Assembly (NCBI RefSeq): GCF_904846715.1
Contig: NZ_CAJHBU010000020.1
Location: 1 to 59,519 of the forward strand
Source: Psychrobacter vallis
GTDB taxonomy: Bacteria > Pseudomonadota > Gammaproteobacteria > Pseudomonadales > Moraxellaceae
DNA: 59,519 nucleotides
Direction: 5' to 3'
Shown: piece by piece, positions 9,133 through 17,898 of the stretch
How positions within the stretch are numbered: the stretch's first letter is position 1
Layout: every line of letters starts with the position of its first letter
Translations under genes and position numbers: made by a program
Notes under the pieces: model-generated
Database searches by the model: none
What the model was told of the DNA's origin: nothing
What the model saw: the letters and a program-made list of their open reading frames with translations, nothing else

Positions 9133-9235
9133 TTGAAATACTTTAAAGTCGCTACAGTATTGCTGGTGTAAATTTTTTGTAGCCTCTGTCTGCGTAGGCA
9201 CAGCAAGCAAGAAAAATTTGCACCAGCAGTACGTG
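9129..9235 (+). repeat. Dispersed palindromic repeat, copy 1
   Basis: A leader TATAGTTGAAAT overlaps the antiporter stop codon. It is followed by a left arm CAGTATTGCTGGTGTAAATT, a core GTAGCCTCTGTC...GGCACAGCAAGCAAG, and a right arm AAATTTGCACCAGCAGTACG that is the near reverse complement of the left arm. Confidence 0.75.
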
Positions 9236-9300
9236 TTTTATCGATATTACTTGTCACCGATTATAGATAAACCTTAACTTCCTTTGTCCTGCCAGCGCAT

Positions 9301-9336
9301 AAAAAAAGCCCCAACACGATGTTGGGGCTTTTTTAT
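9301..9336. terminator. Bidirectional terminator between the antiporter and tmk
   Basis: Stem GCCCCAACA / TGTTGGGGC with a 3-nt loop, extended by an A run on the left and a T run on the right, so it can serve both convergent genes. Confidence 0.92.
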
Positions 9337-9352
9337 AATGGTCCAACGCGCT

Positions 9353-10057
9353 CTAATATTCAACTGAAATATTCAACTGATCTTGCACCGTTTGCCACAC
9401 CCGCTGACTCACGTCATCAGCGCTGCCTGATCCATCGACACGCTGTATTCGCGCAGGATACTCGCTGGCAAGCGTACTAAAGCCCTTATGCACCCACGTA
9501 AAAAACTCAGTGGCCTGCTGCTCAAACCGATCGGCAGTGCTGCGTTTATTGGCGCGTGCCATGCCCTCTAATACTGGCAAATCCAACCACAATGTCAAAT
9601 CCGGTAATTGCGGGACAAACTGATGAATAAGTGTGTCAATCTTGGCACGCATCGCCTTATCACCATGTCCGCGTCCAAAACCCTGATAAGCAATGGTCGA
9701 GTCGGTAAATCTGTCGCATATCACCCACGTACCACGTTGCAGTGCTGGCAAAATCACTTGCTGCATATGATCGCAGCGCGCCGCAAACAGCAACAATAGC
9801 TCTGTATCGTCCGTAATGTCAGTCGCTGGATCGAGCAATATAGCACGCAAACGCTCAGCAAACGGACTGCCACCCGGCTCACGCGTACGCAAGTAATCGA
9901 TGCCGCTGTCTTGCAAGCGCGCGCACAGCTGCTCGATAGCCGTCGTTTTACCCACGCCTTCTGTACCCTCAAAGCTAATAAAGCGCCCTTGAGTAAAAGC
10001 TGAGGAAGTTTGAAGCACATCAGATTGTGCTGAATTGGCTGGCAGAGATGCTGACAT
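9353..10057 (-). CDS. tmk: Thymidylate kinase
   Basis: Tmk phosphorylates dTMP to dTDP with ATP. P-loop GTEGVGKTT lies at residues 31-39, the substrate motif REPGGSPFAERLR follows, then DRFTDSTIAYQG, and the lid region is RANKRSTADRFE. The 234 residues exceed the usual roughly 210 because of an N-terminal extension of about 25 residues. It follows mltG on the same strand, separated by 234 bp that hold a palindromic repeat, so the usual tight mltG-tmk coupling is loosened. Confidence 0.96.
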   Translation of the reverse strand: MSASLPANSAQSDVLQTSSAFTQGRFISFEGTEGVGKTTAIEQLCARLQDSGIDYLRTREPGGSPFAERLRAILLDPATDITDDTELLLLFAARCDHMQQVILPALQRGTWVICDRFTDSTIAYQGFGRGHGDKAMRAKIDTLIHQFVPQLPDLTLWLDLPVLEGMARANKRSTADRFEQQATEFFTWVHKGFSTLASEYPARIQRVDGSGSADDVSQRVWQTVQDQLNISVEY

Positions 10058-10096
10058 GATATGACCTTATGTCATTAATGAGCGTTGTATTTTTTA

Positions 10097-10207
10097 TATA
10101 GTGGATTCAATCGAAAATAAGTCAGCATTACTGGTATGAGTTTTTCGTAGCATCTGTCACGCTTACGAACAGCAAGCAAGAAAAACCATACCAGTAATAC
10201 GTGACGG
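10097..10207 (+). repeat. Dispersed palindromic repeat, copy 2
   Basis: Leader TATAGTGGATTCAAT, left arm CAGCATTACTGGTATGAG, core CGTAGCATCTGTC...GAACAGCAAGCAAG, and right arm AACCATACCAGTAATACGTG. The changes in the two arms (ACTGGTAT / ATACCAGT) compensate each other relative to copy 1, so the pairing is conserved. Confidence 0.75.
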
Positions 10208-10291
10208 TAAGCGTATTTTTTATACTACACAGTCCTCATAACACTTATTCAATGATAAGTGATTTAAAGAACGGTAATATAAAAAAGTCAC

Positions 10292-11545
10292 TTACTGCGG
10301 CGGCGCAAGCGATTTCTTTTCACGCATGACGCTTAGATAGTCTCTTACCGCTTGATTGTGCTCCGCCAAGCTATTGGTAAATTTATGACCACCCGTGCCA
10401 GTTGCCACAAAATATAGCGCCTCACTATCAGCAGGATGCAAGGTTGCTTCTATAGCAGTGGCCGAAGGCAGTGCGATTGGCGTCGGCGGTAGCCCATCGA
10501 TTTGGTAGGTATTATAGGATGTTTTTTCATCGATGTCGCGGCGGCGAATATTGCCTTCATAGCGACTGCCCATGCCATAAATAATGGTGGGGTCGGTTTG
10601 CATACGCATGCTTTTATTCAAACGGTTGTTAAATACAGCGGATACCAACGGGCGCTCTTCAGGGACACTGGTTTCTTTTTCGATAATAGAAGCCATCACG
10701 AGCGCTTCATAAGGGTTGTTATAAGGCAAATTGGGCGCGCGGTTTTCCCATGCCTCAGTCAGCGCTTGCTGCTGGCGTTTATATAAATCCGTCAGCACCT
10801 GCTTGTCGCTGGTGCCTTCACCATAATAATAGGTATCAGGTGCAAACCAGCCCTCAAGATTGTGATTGACGATGGGGTCGTTACTATTGATTACCGCATC
10901 TGGCAAGATACCGACCAAATCCAACGCTTGGGCAATACTGGCATTGTCACTATCATCGGTTAGGATTTCTTTTTTGATGCCCGGATTGTCACGCAGGGTC
11001 TGATACAAATCTTTAGAGGTTTTGCCTTCGATAATTTGTATCTTGACCATCGCGGCTTTTGCGCCCTGCTCTAATACTTGCAGCGTCTCAGCGATAGTAG
11101 GATTCTCCGGTAATTGATAAATACCAGCATGGAGCGGTGCATCGACTTGCGACTTGATATAAAGCTTGGCGACACTGGCAGAAAACAAAGGTATCTGCTG
11201 TTGCCACTGCGGCAATAATCCATAATAAGTCTGACCTTGCTCGATGGTGACCATTTGCTGTGGCTGGTCAATACGTCCAAACAACGTTTGATAGACCATC
11301 ACTAAGAAAAACGCAGCGATAAGCCCCAGCACGAGTAATACCTGATAACCACGCTGCATAAAAAACGATGGATTGTCCGTTTTATATTTGCGGGGTTTAC
11401 TGGCGCCACTGATGAGCGAGACATCTGTCGCTGGGGTTTCCTTTACGTCATCTGTTGGTTGGGAATTTGGTAGCGCGGTGTCATCTTGATTATTCAATGG
11501 GCTATTAGGACGTTCAGGAGGCGTTTCAGGGGTAAGCTTACTCAT
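10292..11545 (-). CDS. mltG: Endolytic peptidoglycan transglycosylase MltG
   Basis: MltG cleaves nascent glycan strands near the inner membrane and is thought to set strand ends. The 417 residues comprise a polar N-terminal cytosolic part of about 75 residues, longer than in E. coli (340 total), one membrane segment (about 68-88, YQVLLVLGLIAAFFLVMVY), a LysM-like region and the YceG catalytic domain. The catalytic Glu lies in ASIIEKETSVPEER; TDPTIIYGMG and YNTYQIDGLPPTPI are family signatures. It precedes tmk as is usual, but pabC, its normal upstream neighbour, is 2.2 kb away beyond an inserted gene. Confidence 0.95.
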   Translation of the reverse strand: MSKLTPETPPERPNSPLNNQDDTALPNSQPTDDVKETPATDVSLISGASKPRKYKTDNPSFFMQRGYQVLLVLGLIAAFFLVMVYQTLFGRIDQPQQMVTIEQGQTYYGLLPQWQQQIPLFSASVAKLYIKSQVDAPLHAGIYQLPENPTIAETLQVLEQGAKAAMVKIQIIEGKTSKDLYQTLRDNPGIKKEILTDDSDNASIAQALDLVGILPDAVINSNDPIVNHNLEGWFAPDTYYYGEGTSDKQVLTDLYKRQQQALTEAWENRAPNLPYNNPYEALVMASIIEKETSVPEERPLVSAVFNNRLNKSMRMQTDPTIIYGMGSRYEGNIRRRDIDEKTSYNTYQIDGLPPTPIALPSATAIEATLHPADSEALYFVATGTGGHKFTNSLAEHNQAVRDYLSVMREKKSLAPPQ

Positions 11546-11861
11546 GGCAACTCGCGAGGCAGATGTTTGCTAGAATTTAGCATTGAAACGTCTGATTTTC
11601 AATGTTATTTGCTTAGCTAATGAATTAACTTAGTCTAAACGCTTGCTTAAAAACGAAGAAGTTGTTCTGTGTCTAGATGATTTTAGCATTACTAGGATAT
11701 GTTGAGCTTTCACAAGAAGACACTGCTACTTCCTTTTTCAAGATTTCTACCGTTCCCAAGAAAGCTTATTTTTACTTATTGTAACTGGATAGATATAACT
11801 GTAAAACAACCAACAAAATTTCTACACAAATTTTAACAGTTTACGTTATTTAGGAAAATTT
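11546..11861. other. Divergent promoter region between mltG and the RCC1 lipoprotein gene
   Basis: About 315 bp, AT-rich towards the RCC1 gene. It must contain both promoters. No repeat, hairpin or small gene was recognised. Confidence 0.45.
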
Positions 11862-13433
11862 ATGAGAACATTTACTAAGACCACACTGGTTATTGCTGTA
11901 GCTAGTTTACTTACAGCATGCGGTGGAGGCTCTGACTCCTCTACTTCCCAGCCTGAAACTCAACCACCTGTAGTTTTACCTCCATCTAGTCAGCAAACAT
12001 TATCGGCTACATTGATTGGGTCTGATATGCTGACATGGGAACAATTAAAAACGACAAATGTTCAACTCTTAGATCAAAATAATGATGTCGTTGAAGTAGC
12101 CAAATGTGTGTCTAATGATAATGTCAGATTGACCGTTGCCGCTGACTGTTCGGCAATGACCGTACATCGCTTAGGTCAATCTACGCTTACAGTGACTGGT
12201 GCTAATAATTTAACCACCAAGTTAACAGTAAATGGCGTACCGACTAACAGTCCATTAGCCGTTAGTTCTGGAGGTAACAATGATGCTAATCGTATTGTGA
12301 CGGCTAATGGGCAAGTACTTACTTGGGGTACGAATTATGGTAGTCAGCTAGGTACTGTAGGTGCCGATAAGCTAGAGTACCTGCAGTATCCTGAGGCTGT
12401 AATAACCAATGCACAAGGTGACAAGCTAACAAACATCTATCAGGTTGCTCATTCAAAATCTACAGGCTATGCACTAACAAACCAAGGAACAGTGTATGGC
12501 TGGGGATACGTATACCGTTCCACTGTATCTAGTCAAAGTAATGTTTTATTTGCTGAGCCAGTACAGGATGCCACAGGTCGTAGTCCCTTAACTAATATTG
12601 TCAGACTAGCCTCTGCCTCCATAGGTGAACAAGTTATGGGCTTGACAGATGATGGCAGAGTCATGCGTTGGGGATCTAGTGATGCTAATAATCCTCAGTT
12701 TGAGGTCGATAATAATGGTGAACCGTTAAAGGATATCGTAGCAATCGCGCTTAATTATAAGATGGCGTATGCCGTGAACAAACAAGGTCAAGTTTATCAA
12801 TGGGATTTAGATCCGAATGCTGACATCCACCCTGTAAGCTTGGTAAAAGATAAAAGCGGTAATCCAATCACAGATGTTACAAAAATTGTGACTAATGCAC
12901 AGCATACTTTAGCATTAACTGAAACTGGAAAAATATATGCTTGGGGTACAAATAATCAACTGCAATTGGGTGATCCAGACCTAGCAGACAATGCCGTTAT
13001 CAACTACGCTAACTATGTGAAACTTGGTAATTCACCATTAGATAACATTAAGGACATAGCTACAAACTTCAGTTCATCTTATGCGCTTACACGTTCAGGT
13101 AATGTGTATGCTTGGGGATTCAATGCATCAGGTGAGCTTGGTGACGGCGTTAATAATCCAGCAGGAGATCGGAATGCTGTTCCAGGACTAGTAGTAAGTG
13201 AATCAGGTCAAGGAAAATTATCTAATGTAGTGGCTATAACAGGTATGGAGTCTGGTGCGCTAGCCTATAAGTCTAATGGTACGATAGTAGGCTGGGGTCG
13301 GAACTGGCACGGTGTGTTGACACAGGATAATCCTGTAGGAGTCGATGAATACCCTTATCCAGTGCTGATCCAGCAATCAAAAGGTAATACCTTGAATATT
13401 GGTAATTCAAGTGAATTTACTAAACTCAATTAA
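11862..13433 (+). CDS. Lipoprotein with RCC1-type beta-propeller repeats
   Basis: The 523-residue precursor has a signal peptide ending in the lipobox LLTAC (Cys20) followed by GGGSDSS, predicting a surface or periplasmic lipoprotein. After a roughly 140-residue region, seven blade-like repeats of the RCC1 type can be counted by their W-G cores: LTWGTNYGSQLG, VYGWGY, VMRWGS, VYQWD, IYAWGTNNQLQLG, VYAWGFNASGELGDG and IVGWGRNWHG. Seven blades fit a closed propeller. It lies on the opposite strand between pabC and mltG, with an IS5-type remnant just downstream, and reads as more AT-rich than its neighbours, which suggests acquisition. Binding partner unknown. Confidence 0.88.
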   Translation: MRTFTKTTLVIAVASLLTACGGGSDSSTSQPETQPPVVLPPSSQQTLSATLIGSDMLTWEQLKTTNVQLLDQNNDVVEVAKCVSNDNVRLTVAADCSAMTVHRLGQSTLTVTGANNLTTKLTVNGVPTNSPLAVSSGGNNDANRIVTANGQVLTWGTNYGSQLGTVGADKLEYLQYPEAVITNAQGDKLTNIYQVAHSKSTGYALTNQGTVYGWGYVYRSTVSSQSNVLFAEPVQDATGRSPLTNIVRLASASIGEQVMGLTDDGRVMRWGSSDANNPQFEVDNNGEPLKDIVAIALNYKMAYAVNKQGQVYQWDLDPNADIHPVSLVKDKSGNPITDVTKIVTNAQHTLALTETGKIYAWGTNNQLQLGDPDLADNAVINYANYVKLGNSPLDNIKDIATNFSSSYALTRSGNVYAWGFNASGELGDGVNNPAGDRNAVPGLVVSESGQGKLSNVVAITGMESGALAYKSNGTIVGWGRNWHGVLTQDNPVGVDEYPYPVLIQQSKGNTLNIGNSSEFTKLN

Positions 13434-13468
13434 AATTTTTAATATTAGCGCTCTAGTTATCTAACATT

Positions 13469-13695
13469 AGGGCGTATTGAAAATTTTGAAGATATTGATG
13501 GCAAAAAATAGCAAACAGGCAATTCTTATGTTCTCATAACAAAAGACCTCGTTTGCTATGCCTCGCACCACTTTTTAAGATAAGCACTGCAATTGGCTCA
13601 TACACATATTACTAGAACGTAAGATGTGTATGAGAAAAGTGATCTGAAACAAGAAGTCGGAGGTGTACTGTATCGTATGCATATAAGCTGTCTTT
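13469..13695 (+). mobile_element. Decayed IS5-type element, left end and start of transposase
   Basis: The terminus AGGGCGTATTGAAAATT at 13469 resembles the AGGGCGTGT ends of the MITE-like elements in this window. Ninety bases on, an ATG at 13558 opens MPRTTF-stop-DKHCNWLIHILLERK and, after a frameshift, DLKQEVGGVLYRMHIS. Together these match the layout of IS5-family transposase N-termini (MxRTxLTDxxWxxL...GILYRMRxG). An in-frame stop and a frameshift show it is dead. The rest of the element is missing; pabC ends at 13715. Confidence 0.65.
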
Positions 13696-13714
13696 CAAAT
13701 AACCGCTAAACGCT

Positions 13715-14704
13715 TCAAAAATTAACAATCTCACCTGACAATAACGTCAGATTACTCATAGGCATGACACCGCGCAGGGCATTACAAAAGAACAGCCGCG
13801 TTACTTTTGGCAAATCTTCGTCCTTTAGCGACCGTATCTTAACTGGATACTCCGACGTGGACAACGCATCAATAATTACTTGTCGCATCACGCCAGCGAC
13901 ACCAGATTGTGCCATAGACGGCGTGTACCATTGACCATTGGTTAGATAGTCGGCGTGGTTTTTTGTATCATCAAACAGGTTTTTTGGCTTTACTACTGGT
14001 AGCTCGGACGCGCCTAAAGGCGAAGGCACATCTGCCAATTGGTAAAACACATTGCTCATTGTACCCTCAACCCACTGTCCACTCATATCACGTAGTAGGC
14101 CTTCACTAAGGCTTGTGACAATGCCAGATGCTAATGGCTCAGCCTTTATACCCTGCAACTCGGCACTTGCCAGCACAGTATCAAGGCGATTGAGGCTTTT
14201 TAATCCCGCAAGCGACGGCGGAAGACAGGCAATTTGGGAAGACAAACAAATAGCAGCGCTGGTAGGCTGCACAGGGATTGAGCGCCCATCAGCTAAGTGC
14301 AGCTGCTTGGTGGTAGCCACTGTCATCGCTGAGGATGTTAGCCAAATCTCGCAAGCGCTGCCGGACATGCTGGGGGTGTAACCGTAACCGCGAATATCTT
14401 GCTTGGCACGGGTCACGATAAGCTTGAGCATGCCCTGCTGCAATTGCTGAGCATGGATTTGTAAAGTCGTTAGCAGTGAGTCACTATCGAGCGCCAATTG
14501 CAAAGCGTCCGCATGAGACATAAGACGCTGGTGATGATAGTCTAGCCATAAGATCAAGCCATCAATGACAGCCATGGTGGTAAAAAAACCATCACCATAC
14601 GCCAGTCCGCGATTGTCTAGCAATGTTGGCACTGCCACGTCATTCTCATTTTGGCCTGACGAATGTAAACATAACCAGTGGTTGGGCGGCATTGTGGCTA
14701 CCAC
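13715..14704 (-). CDS. pabC: Aminodeoxychorismate lyase (PLP class IV)
   Basis: PabC splits pyruvate from 4-amino-4-deoxychorismate to give p-aminobenzoate for folate. Class IV aminotransferase features are RGLAYGDGFFTTM near the N-terminus, the PLP lysine in LKSLNRLDTVLAS and the C-terminal VTRLFFCNALRGVMP. At 329 residues it is longer than the usual 270-290 because of an insert around 230-260 (near VVKPKNLFDDTKNHADYL). The GTG at 14704 lies 3 bp after the stop of the lipoprotein gene; an ATG at 14692 is an alternative start. It is normally followed by mltG, but here a foreign block intervenes. Confidence 0.9.
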   Translation of the reverse strand: MVATMPPNHWLCLHSSGQNENDVAVPTLLDNRGLAYGDGFFTTMAVIDGLILWLDYHHQRLMSHADALQLALDSDSLLTTLQIHAQQLQQGMLKLIVTRAKQDIRGYGYTPSMSGSACEIWLTSSAMTVATTKQLHLADGRSIPVQPTSAAICLSSQIACLPPSLAGLKSLNRLDTVLASAELQGIKAEPLASGIVTSLSEGLLRDMSGQWVEGTMSNVFYQLADVPSPLGASELPVVKPKNLFDDTKNHADYLTNGQWYTPSMAQSGVAGVMRQVIIDALSTSEYPVKIRSLKDEDLPKVTRLFFCNALRGVMPMSNLTLLSGEIVNF

Positions 14705-14707
14705 AGC

Positions 14708-15397
14708 TTAGCTATTGTCTGTTTGAGCAGCAGATTTATTGATGACCAGCATACAGCTGTAAAATTCGCATTTTGCCAGCTCTACTTTTTGACTGCCAAC
14801 GACTCTGTTTTTGATGATTTGCCCGTTGAGCATATCCGCTATCAACTTACCGCCCTCATCACCCATCAATTGCCGCGCCAGTTTATAAGATTTTTTGGCA
14901 TGGTTTTGACTCAGCTCTTTTTCTTGATCAGAGTCGGTAGGATTGGCAAAATACCAGCCAAGCTCCAGATATTTTTCAGAGTCGATAAGATCTAAATAAG
15001 GCTCATCGTTATTCATAAAACGATATTTGGTCGCAGGATTACTGGCATAGTCTAGGCTGTTTTCGTCGGTGGTCAGCACCTTACCAAAAGTTGCTTGGAT
15101 ACCATCCAGCTCATCAACATTCAGTGGCTCTACGTTGTCAGTACTCCATGCCGATACGTCATAGTTGATGGGCGTGCCTTGCTCGGCAGTTGCACCATCT
15201 AAGTCAGCATTAGCCGATGCGCTGTCCTCTACTGGGGCTGTCTCAGCGACTGTCTGCTCGCTGGTGTCGGCATTCGCGTCTTGATTTTGGGCGTCGCCTT
15301 GGCCACTATCACAACCACTCAGCGACACACTGACCGCCATTATTGTACCGACCAGAAGGGTCTGTAGGTTATTATTCCACATGGACAATTTACTCAC
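14708..15397 (-). CDS. Putative lipoprotein, unknown function
   Basis: Precursor of about 229 residues with a hydrophobic signal and lipobox VSLSGC (Cys near 29), then an acidic, Ala/Asp/Glu-rich linker of about 45 residues and a soluble domain with no family I recognise. The C-terminal part contains two Cys (KCEFYSCM) that could form a disulfide. It is the upstream partner of pabC with only 3 bp between them, so the two are probably co-transcribed. An ATG at 15382 is an alternative start to the GTG at 15397 and would still leave a complete signal peptide. Confidence 0.75.
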   Translation of the reverse strand: MSKLSMWNNNLQTLLVGTIMAVSVSLSGCDSGQGDAQNQDANADTSEQTVAETAPVEDSASANADLDGATAEQGTPINYDVSAWSTDNVEPLNVDELDGIQATFGKVLTTDENSLDYASNPATKYRFMNNDEPYLDLIDSEKYLELGWYFANPTDSDQEKELSQNHAKKSYKLARQLMGDEGGKLIADMLNGQIIKNRVVGSQKVELAKCEFYSCMLVINKSAAQTDNS

Positions 15398-15761
15398 ACT
15401 TTTAGATAAGTCTCAAAATAGTATTAACGAGCTGGCAAACATGCCGCTGATAACGCACCTTGTTTTTTATTCACACGCTTTTTGGCATGTCGTTTTTTAG
15501 AACGTAATCATTACTATAGCATTTTTTTCTTGCTCTATAGTTTACCCAACTGCTTAGCGCTTGACCACCTTTTACGTTACGGATAACACTCCCAGCGAGT
15601 ACAGATTTGTTAATTACCTCACGTTGCAAAATTCTGACCTATTCAAGTGCTTATTTACTCAGCCTTAGGTTTGTCAAATGTCGCAGTATCCCTTATGATG
15701 ATTGAGTTTTACAGACACCTTTATTAAGGGTGTTTTGCCTTTTACCGCCAGTGGAACCGTT
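15398..15761. other. Divergent region between the lipoprotein gene and aroE
   Basis: About 360 bp expected to contain promoters for both directions. A TTG at 15702 opens the aroE frame early but is judged not to be the start. No repeat or RNA gene recognised. Confidence 0.45.
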
Positions 15762-16625
15762 ATGACTCAGCATTTTATCGTTATTGGTAATCCGATTGCC
15801 CACAGTAAATCTCCCAAAATCCATACGCTATTTGCCGAGCAGACGGGCATTGATATCTGTTATCAACGCCAGTATTGTCCCGATGACAATACCAGCTTTA
15901 CTGCGGTCGTTGAGGCGTTTTTTCATGGCGGCGGCGTGGGTGCCAATGTGACCGTACCGTTCAAACAAGTCGCTTATGATTGCTGCCTATCGCGTGGCGG
16001 TTTGTCAGCGCATGCCAAAATTGCAGGCGCGGTCAATACGCTTTTGTTAAATAAAACGCTATTAGAAAATGGCGCACCATTGGCAGAGGCGCTCTATGGT
16101 GATAATACGGACGGTCAAGGATTGGTCAATCATATGACCAGCTTGGGCTGGCCGCTAACAGGCGCGCGCGTTGCTCTGATTGGCGCAGGTGGTGCCGCTC
16201 GCGGGATCGTCCTGCCGTTGATAGAAGCGGGTATTGCATCGCTGACCATCGCCAATCGCACACTGAGTAAGGCAACCGAGTTGGTCAATGAGCTGAGTGC
16301 TGCCAGCCTTCTGATTGCTGCGCGGCACATTGACGCTTGTGAGATTGCGCAACTGAGCGGATCGTTTGATATGATTATCAATGCCACGTCTATTGGCTTG
16401 TCCGCTGATACGCTACCGCTGAGCGAATCATTAAACTGCCAGTATGCTTATGACATGATGTACGGTCGCCCGCTACCATTTTTGCAACATTTTGCTGACC
16501 GCGGTGCTCAGACATCTGACGGTTATGGCATGCTAATTGGACAAGCCGCCTTAAGTTTTGAGCGTTGGACAGGTCAGCAGATTGATGTGGCACAAGCGAC
16601 TGAGATCTTGAATAAGCTTAAATAA
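15762..16625 (+). CDS. aroE: Shikimate dehydrogenase
   Basis: AroE reduces 3-dehydroshikimate to shikimate with NADPH in the aromatic pathway. The start at 15762 gives MTQHFIVIGNPIAHSKSPKIH, which places the substrate-binding SKSP motif at the expected distance, and GGA lies upstream. The TTG at 15702 would add 20 residues absent from the family. Catalytic Lys is in NVTVPFKQ and Asp in NTDGQG; the nucleotide fold shows GAGGAARG. The resulting 287 residues are slightly longer than E. coli AroE. A terminator follows. Confidence 0.95.
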   Translation: MTQHFIVIGNPIAHSKSPKIHTLFAEQTGIDICYQRQYCPDDNTSFTAVVEAFFHGGGVGANVTVPFKQVAYDCCLSRGGLSAHAKIAGAVNTLLLNKTLLENGAPLAEALYGDNTDGQGLVNHMTSLGWPLTGARVALIGAGGAARGIVLPLIEAGIASLTIANRTLSKATELVNELSAASLLIAARHIDACEIAQLSGSFDMIINATSIGLSADTLPLSESLNCQYAYDMMYGRPLPFLQHFADRGAQTSDGYGMLIGQAALSFERWTGQQIDVAQATEILNKLK

Positions 16626-16647
16626 GAGCTAAAGCCATATAATGAAT

Positions 16648-16684
16648 AAAAAGGCGTATGAATCCAGCTCGTACGCCTTTTTAT
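16648..16684 (+). terminator. Terminator of aroE
   Basis: Stem AAAAAGGCGTA / TACGCCTTTTT with a 13-nt loop, followed by T-rich sequence. It may also act for the minus-strand gene downstream. Confidence 0.8.
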
Positions 16685-16760
16685 TATCTATAGTCAAATC
16701 AATATAAAAGAGACTCAGTGAGACTGGGATAATTTTTTTGTAGCCTCATTATTATTTTAC
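16685..16760 (+). repeat. Dispersed palindromic repeat, truncated copy
   Basis: Leader TATAGTCAAATCAATATAAAA, then a left arm GAGACTGGGATAATTTTTTT and the beginning of the core GTAGCCTC. The sequence then diverges, so only the first half of the repeat is present. Confidence 0.6.
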
Positions 16761-16770
16761 TCAAAAAACC

Positions 16771-17898
16771 TTAGCCAAAACGACCAAGTAGCCAGTTTTC
16801 CATACGCCGTAGCGGCATACGCAAATTGGTCGAATGCATCACTACCCCGCCACTCAGTCCAATCAAACAGCCAATCACCGTATCGAACAGCCGTGCCCAA
16901 ATCACCGTTTGATAGGCTTGCTCAGAAAACGGCAAACCACTGCCATACTCAGCAATAAATATGGTCAGCGGCGTGATGAGTATCACTGCCAGCCCATAAT
17001 GCCGATCCACCAAATTTTCGATGCAGAGCATCATTAGCAAAATCGTCAGTGCCACGCCCCATATCGACAGCCCCCAAGACAACATCCAACCAGCCAGCAC
17101 CACGCCAACTATTGTCCCTAACAAACGATGTATTTGCTTAATCCACATGGTACGTAAATGGATACCTTGAATAATCAGAAAACAACTAACCGCTGCCCAA
17201 TAAGGATTCGATAGTTTCAAGGCTAAGGCTATCAGTAAAGTCAAACTGACAAAACCAGCCACAATCACACTCTCACTGATCGTATCTGGCTCGTAGCTAT
17301 AAGTGGGCGTAGGGGTAGAGGGGCGCGTCGCTAATAAAAACAGAGAATATAGCAGCGCCATTATGAAAGAAAAACCACTACCAAGCATCACCAGACCCGT
17401 GGCTGGCATAATGTCTGCTAAAGGCATGGGAATGAATAAGGCAATAGCACCTGCCATCATCACAAACAATCCTGCTGGCGGTGGCTGACGATAATAACGC
17501 CCAGAAACCACAATACCAAAAGCCATCAGAGTAAATATTGGTAATATTAATATAGGGATTTGCTGCGCAATCAAACCCAGCGCAAAACACAGAGACATCG
17601 CAAAGCCCCATGCCATCACTGTCACCAACCGATAGGACAGCTTACCAACCAAAGGGGTGTTTAAAATAACCATCGCCCCTAATGATGCCTTGATACCAGA
17701 TGGCAACGTGCCAAAATAAGCCCCTACAAAAACAGGAAAGCTAATGGCAATCGCGGCGACAATCGGCATATGCCATGGTCTTTTGCTACGGTTTATAGTC
17801 AGTAGATGATTCATCTCACCATTCATTAAAACTCTTATGCGAGCAAATAACGCTGTTAGCCAAGAGGCTCGATTTGTCTCGCGCTTTAATGCACTCAT
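16771..17898 (-). CDS. FUSC-family inner-membrane transporter
   Basis: The 375-residue integral membrane protein has about ten hydrophobic segments in two sets. The layout and a motif such as NPYWAAVSCFLIIQG in the second half match the FUSC (fusaric acid resistance / aromatic acid exporter) superfamily. Substrate cannot be predicted. Unlike larger YccS or AaeB proteins it has no large cytosolic domain. The start is supported by AAGGA upstream of 17898. It is convergent with aroE and divergent from the acyl-CoA dehydrogenase gene. Confidence 0.8.
   Translation of the reverse strand: MSALKRETNRASWLTALFARIRVLMNGEMNHLLTINRSKRPWHMPIVAAIAISFPVFVGAYFGTLPSGIKASLGAMVILNTPLVGKLSYRLVTVMAWGFAMSLCFALGLIAQQIPILILPIFTLMAFGIVVSGRYYRQPPPAGLFVMMAGAIALFIPMPLADIMPATGLVMLGSGFSFIMALLYSLFLLATRPSTPTPTYSYEPDTISESVIVAGFVSLTLLIALALKLSNPYWAAVSCFLIIQGIHLRTMWIKQIHRLLGTIVGVVLAGWMLSWGLSIWGVALTILLMMLCIENLVDRHYGLAVILITPLTIFIAEYGSGLPFSEQAYQTVIWARLFDTVIGCLIGLSGGVVMHSTNLRMPLRRMENWLLGRFG

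Noticed and set aside
15702..15761. TTG-initiated N-terminal extension of aroE
   Set aside because: The ATG at 15762 gives the exact family N-terminus, with SKSP at the right distance.
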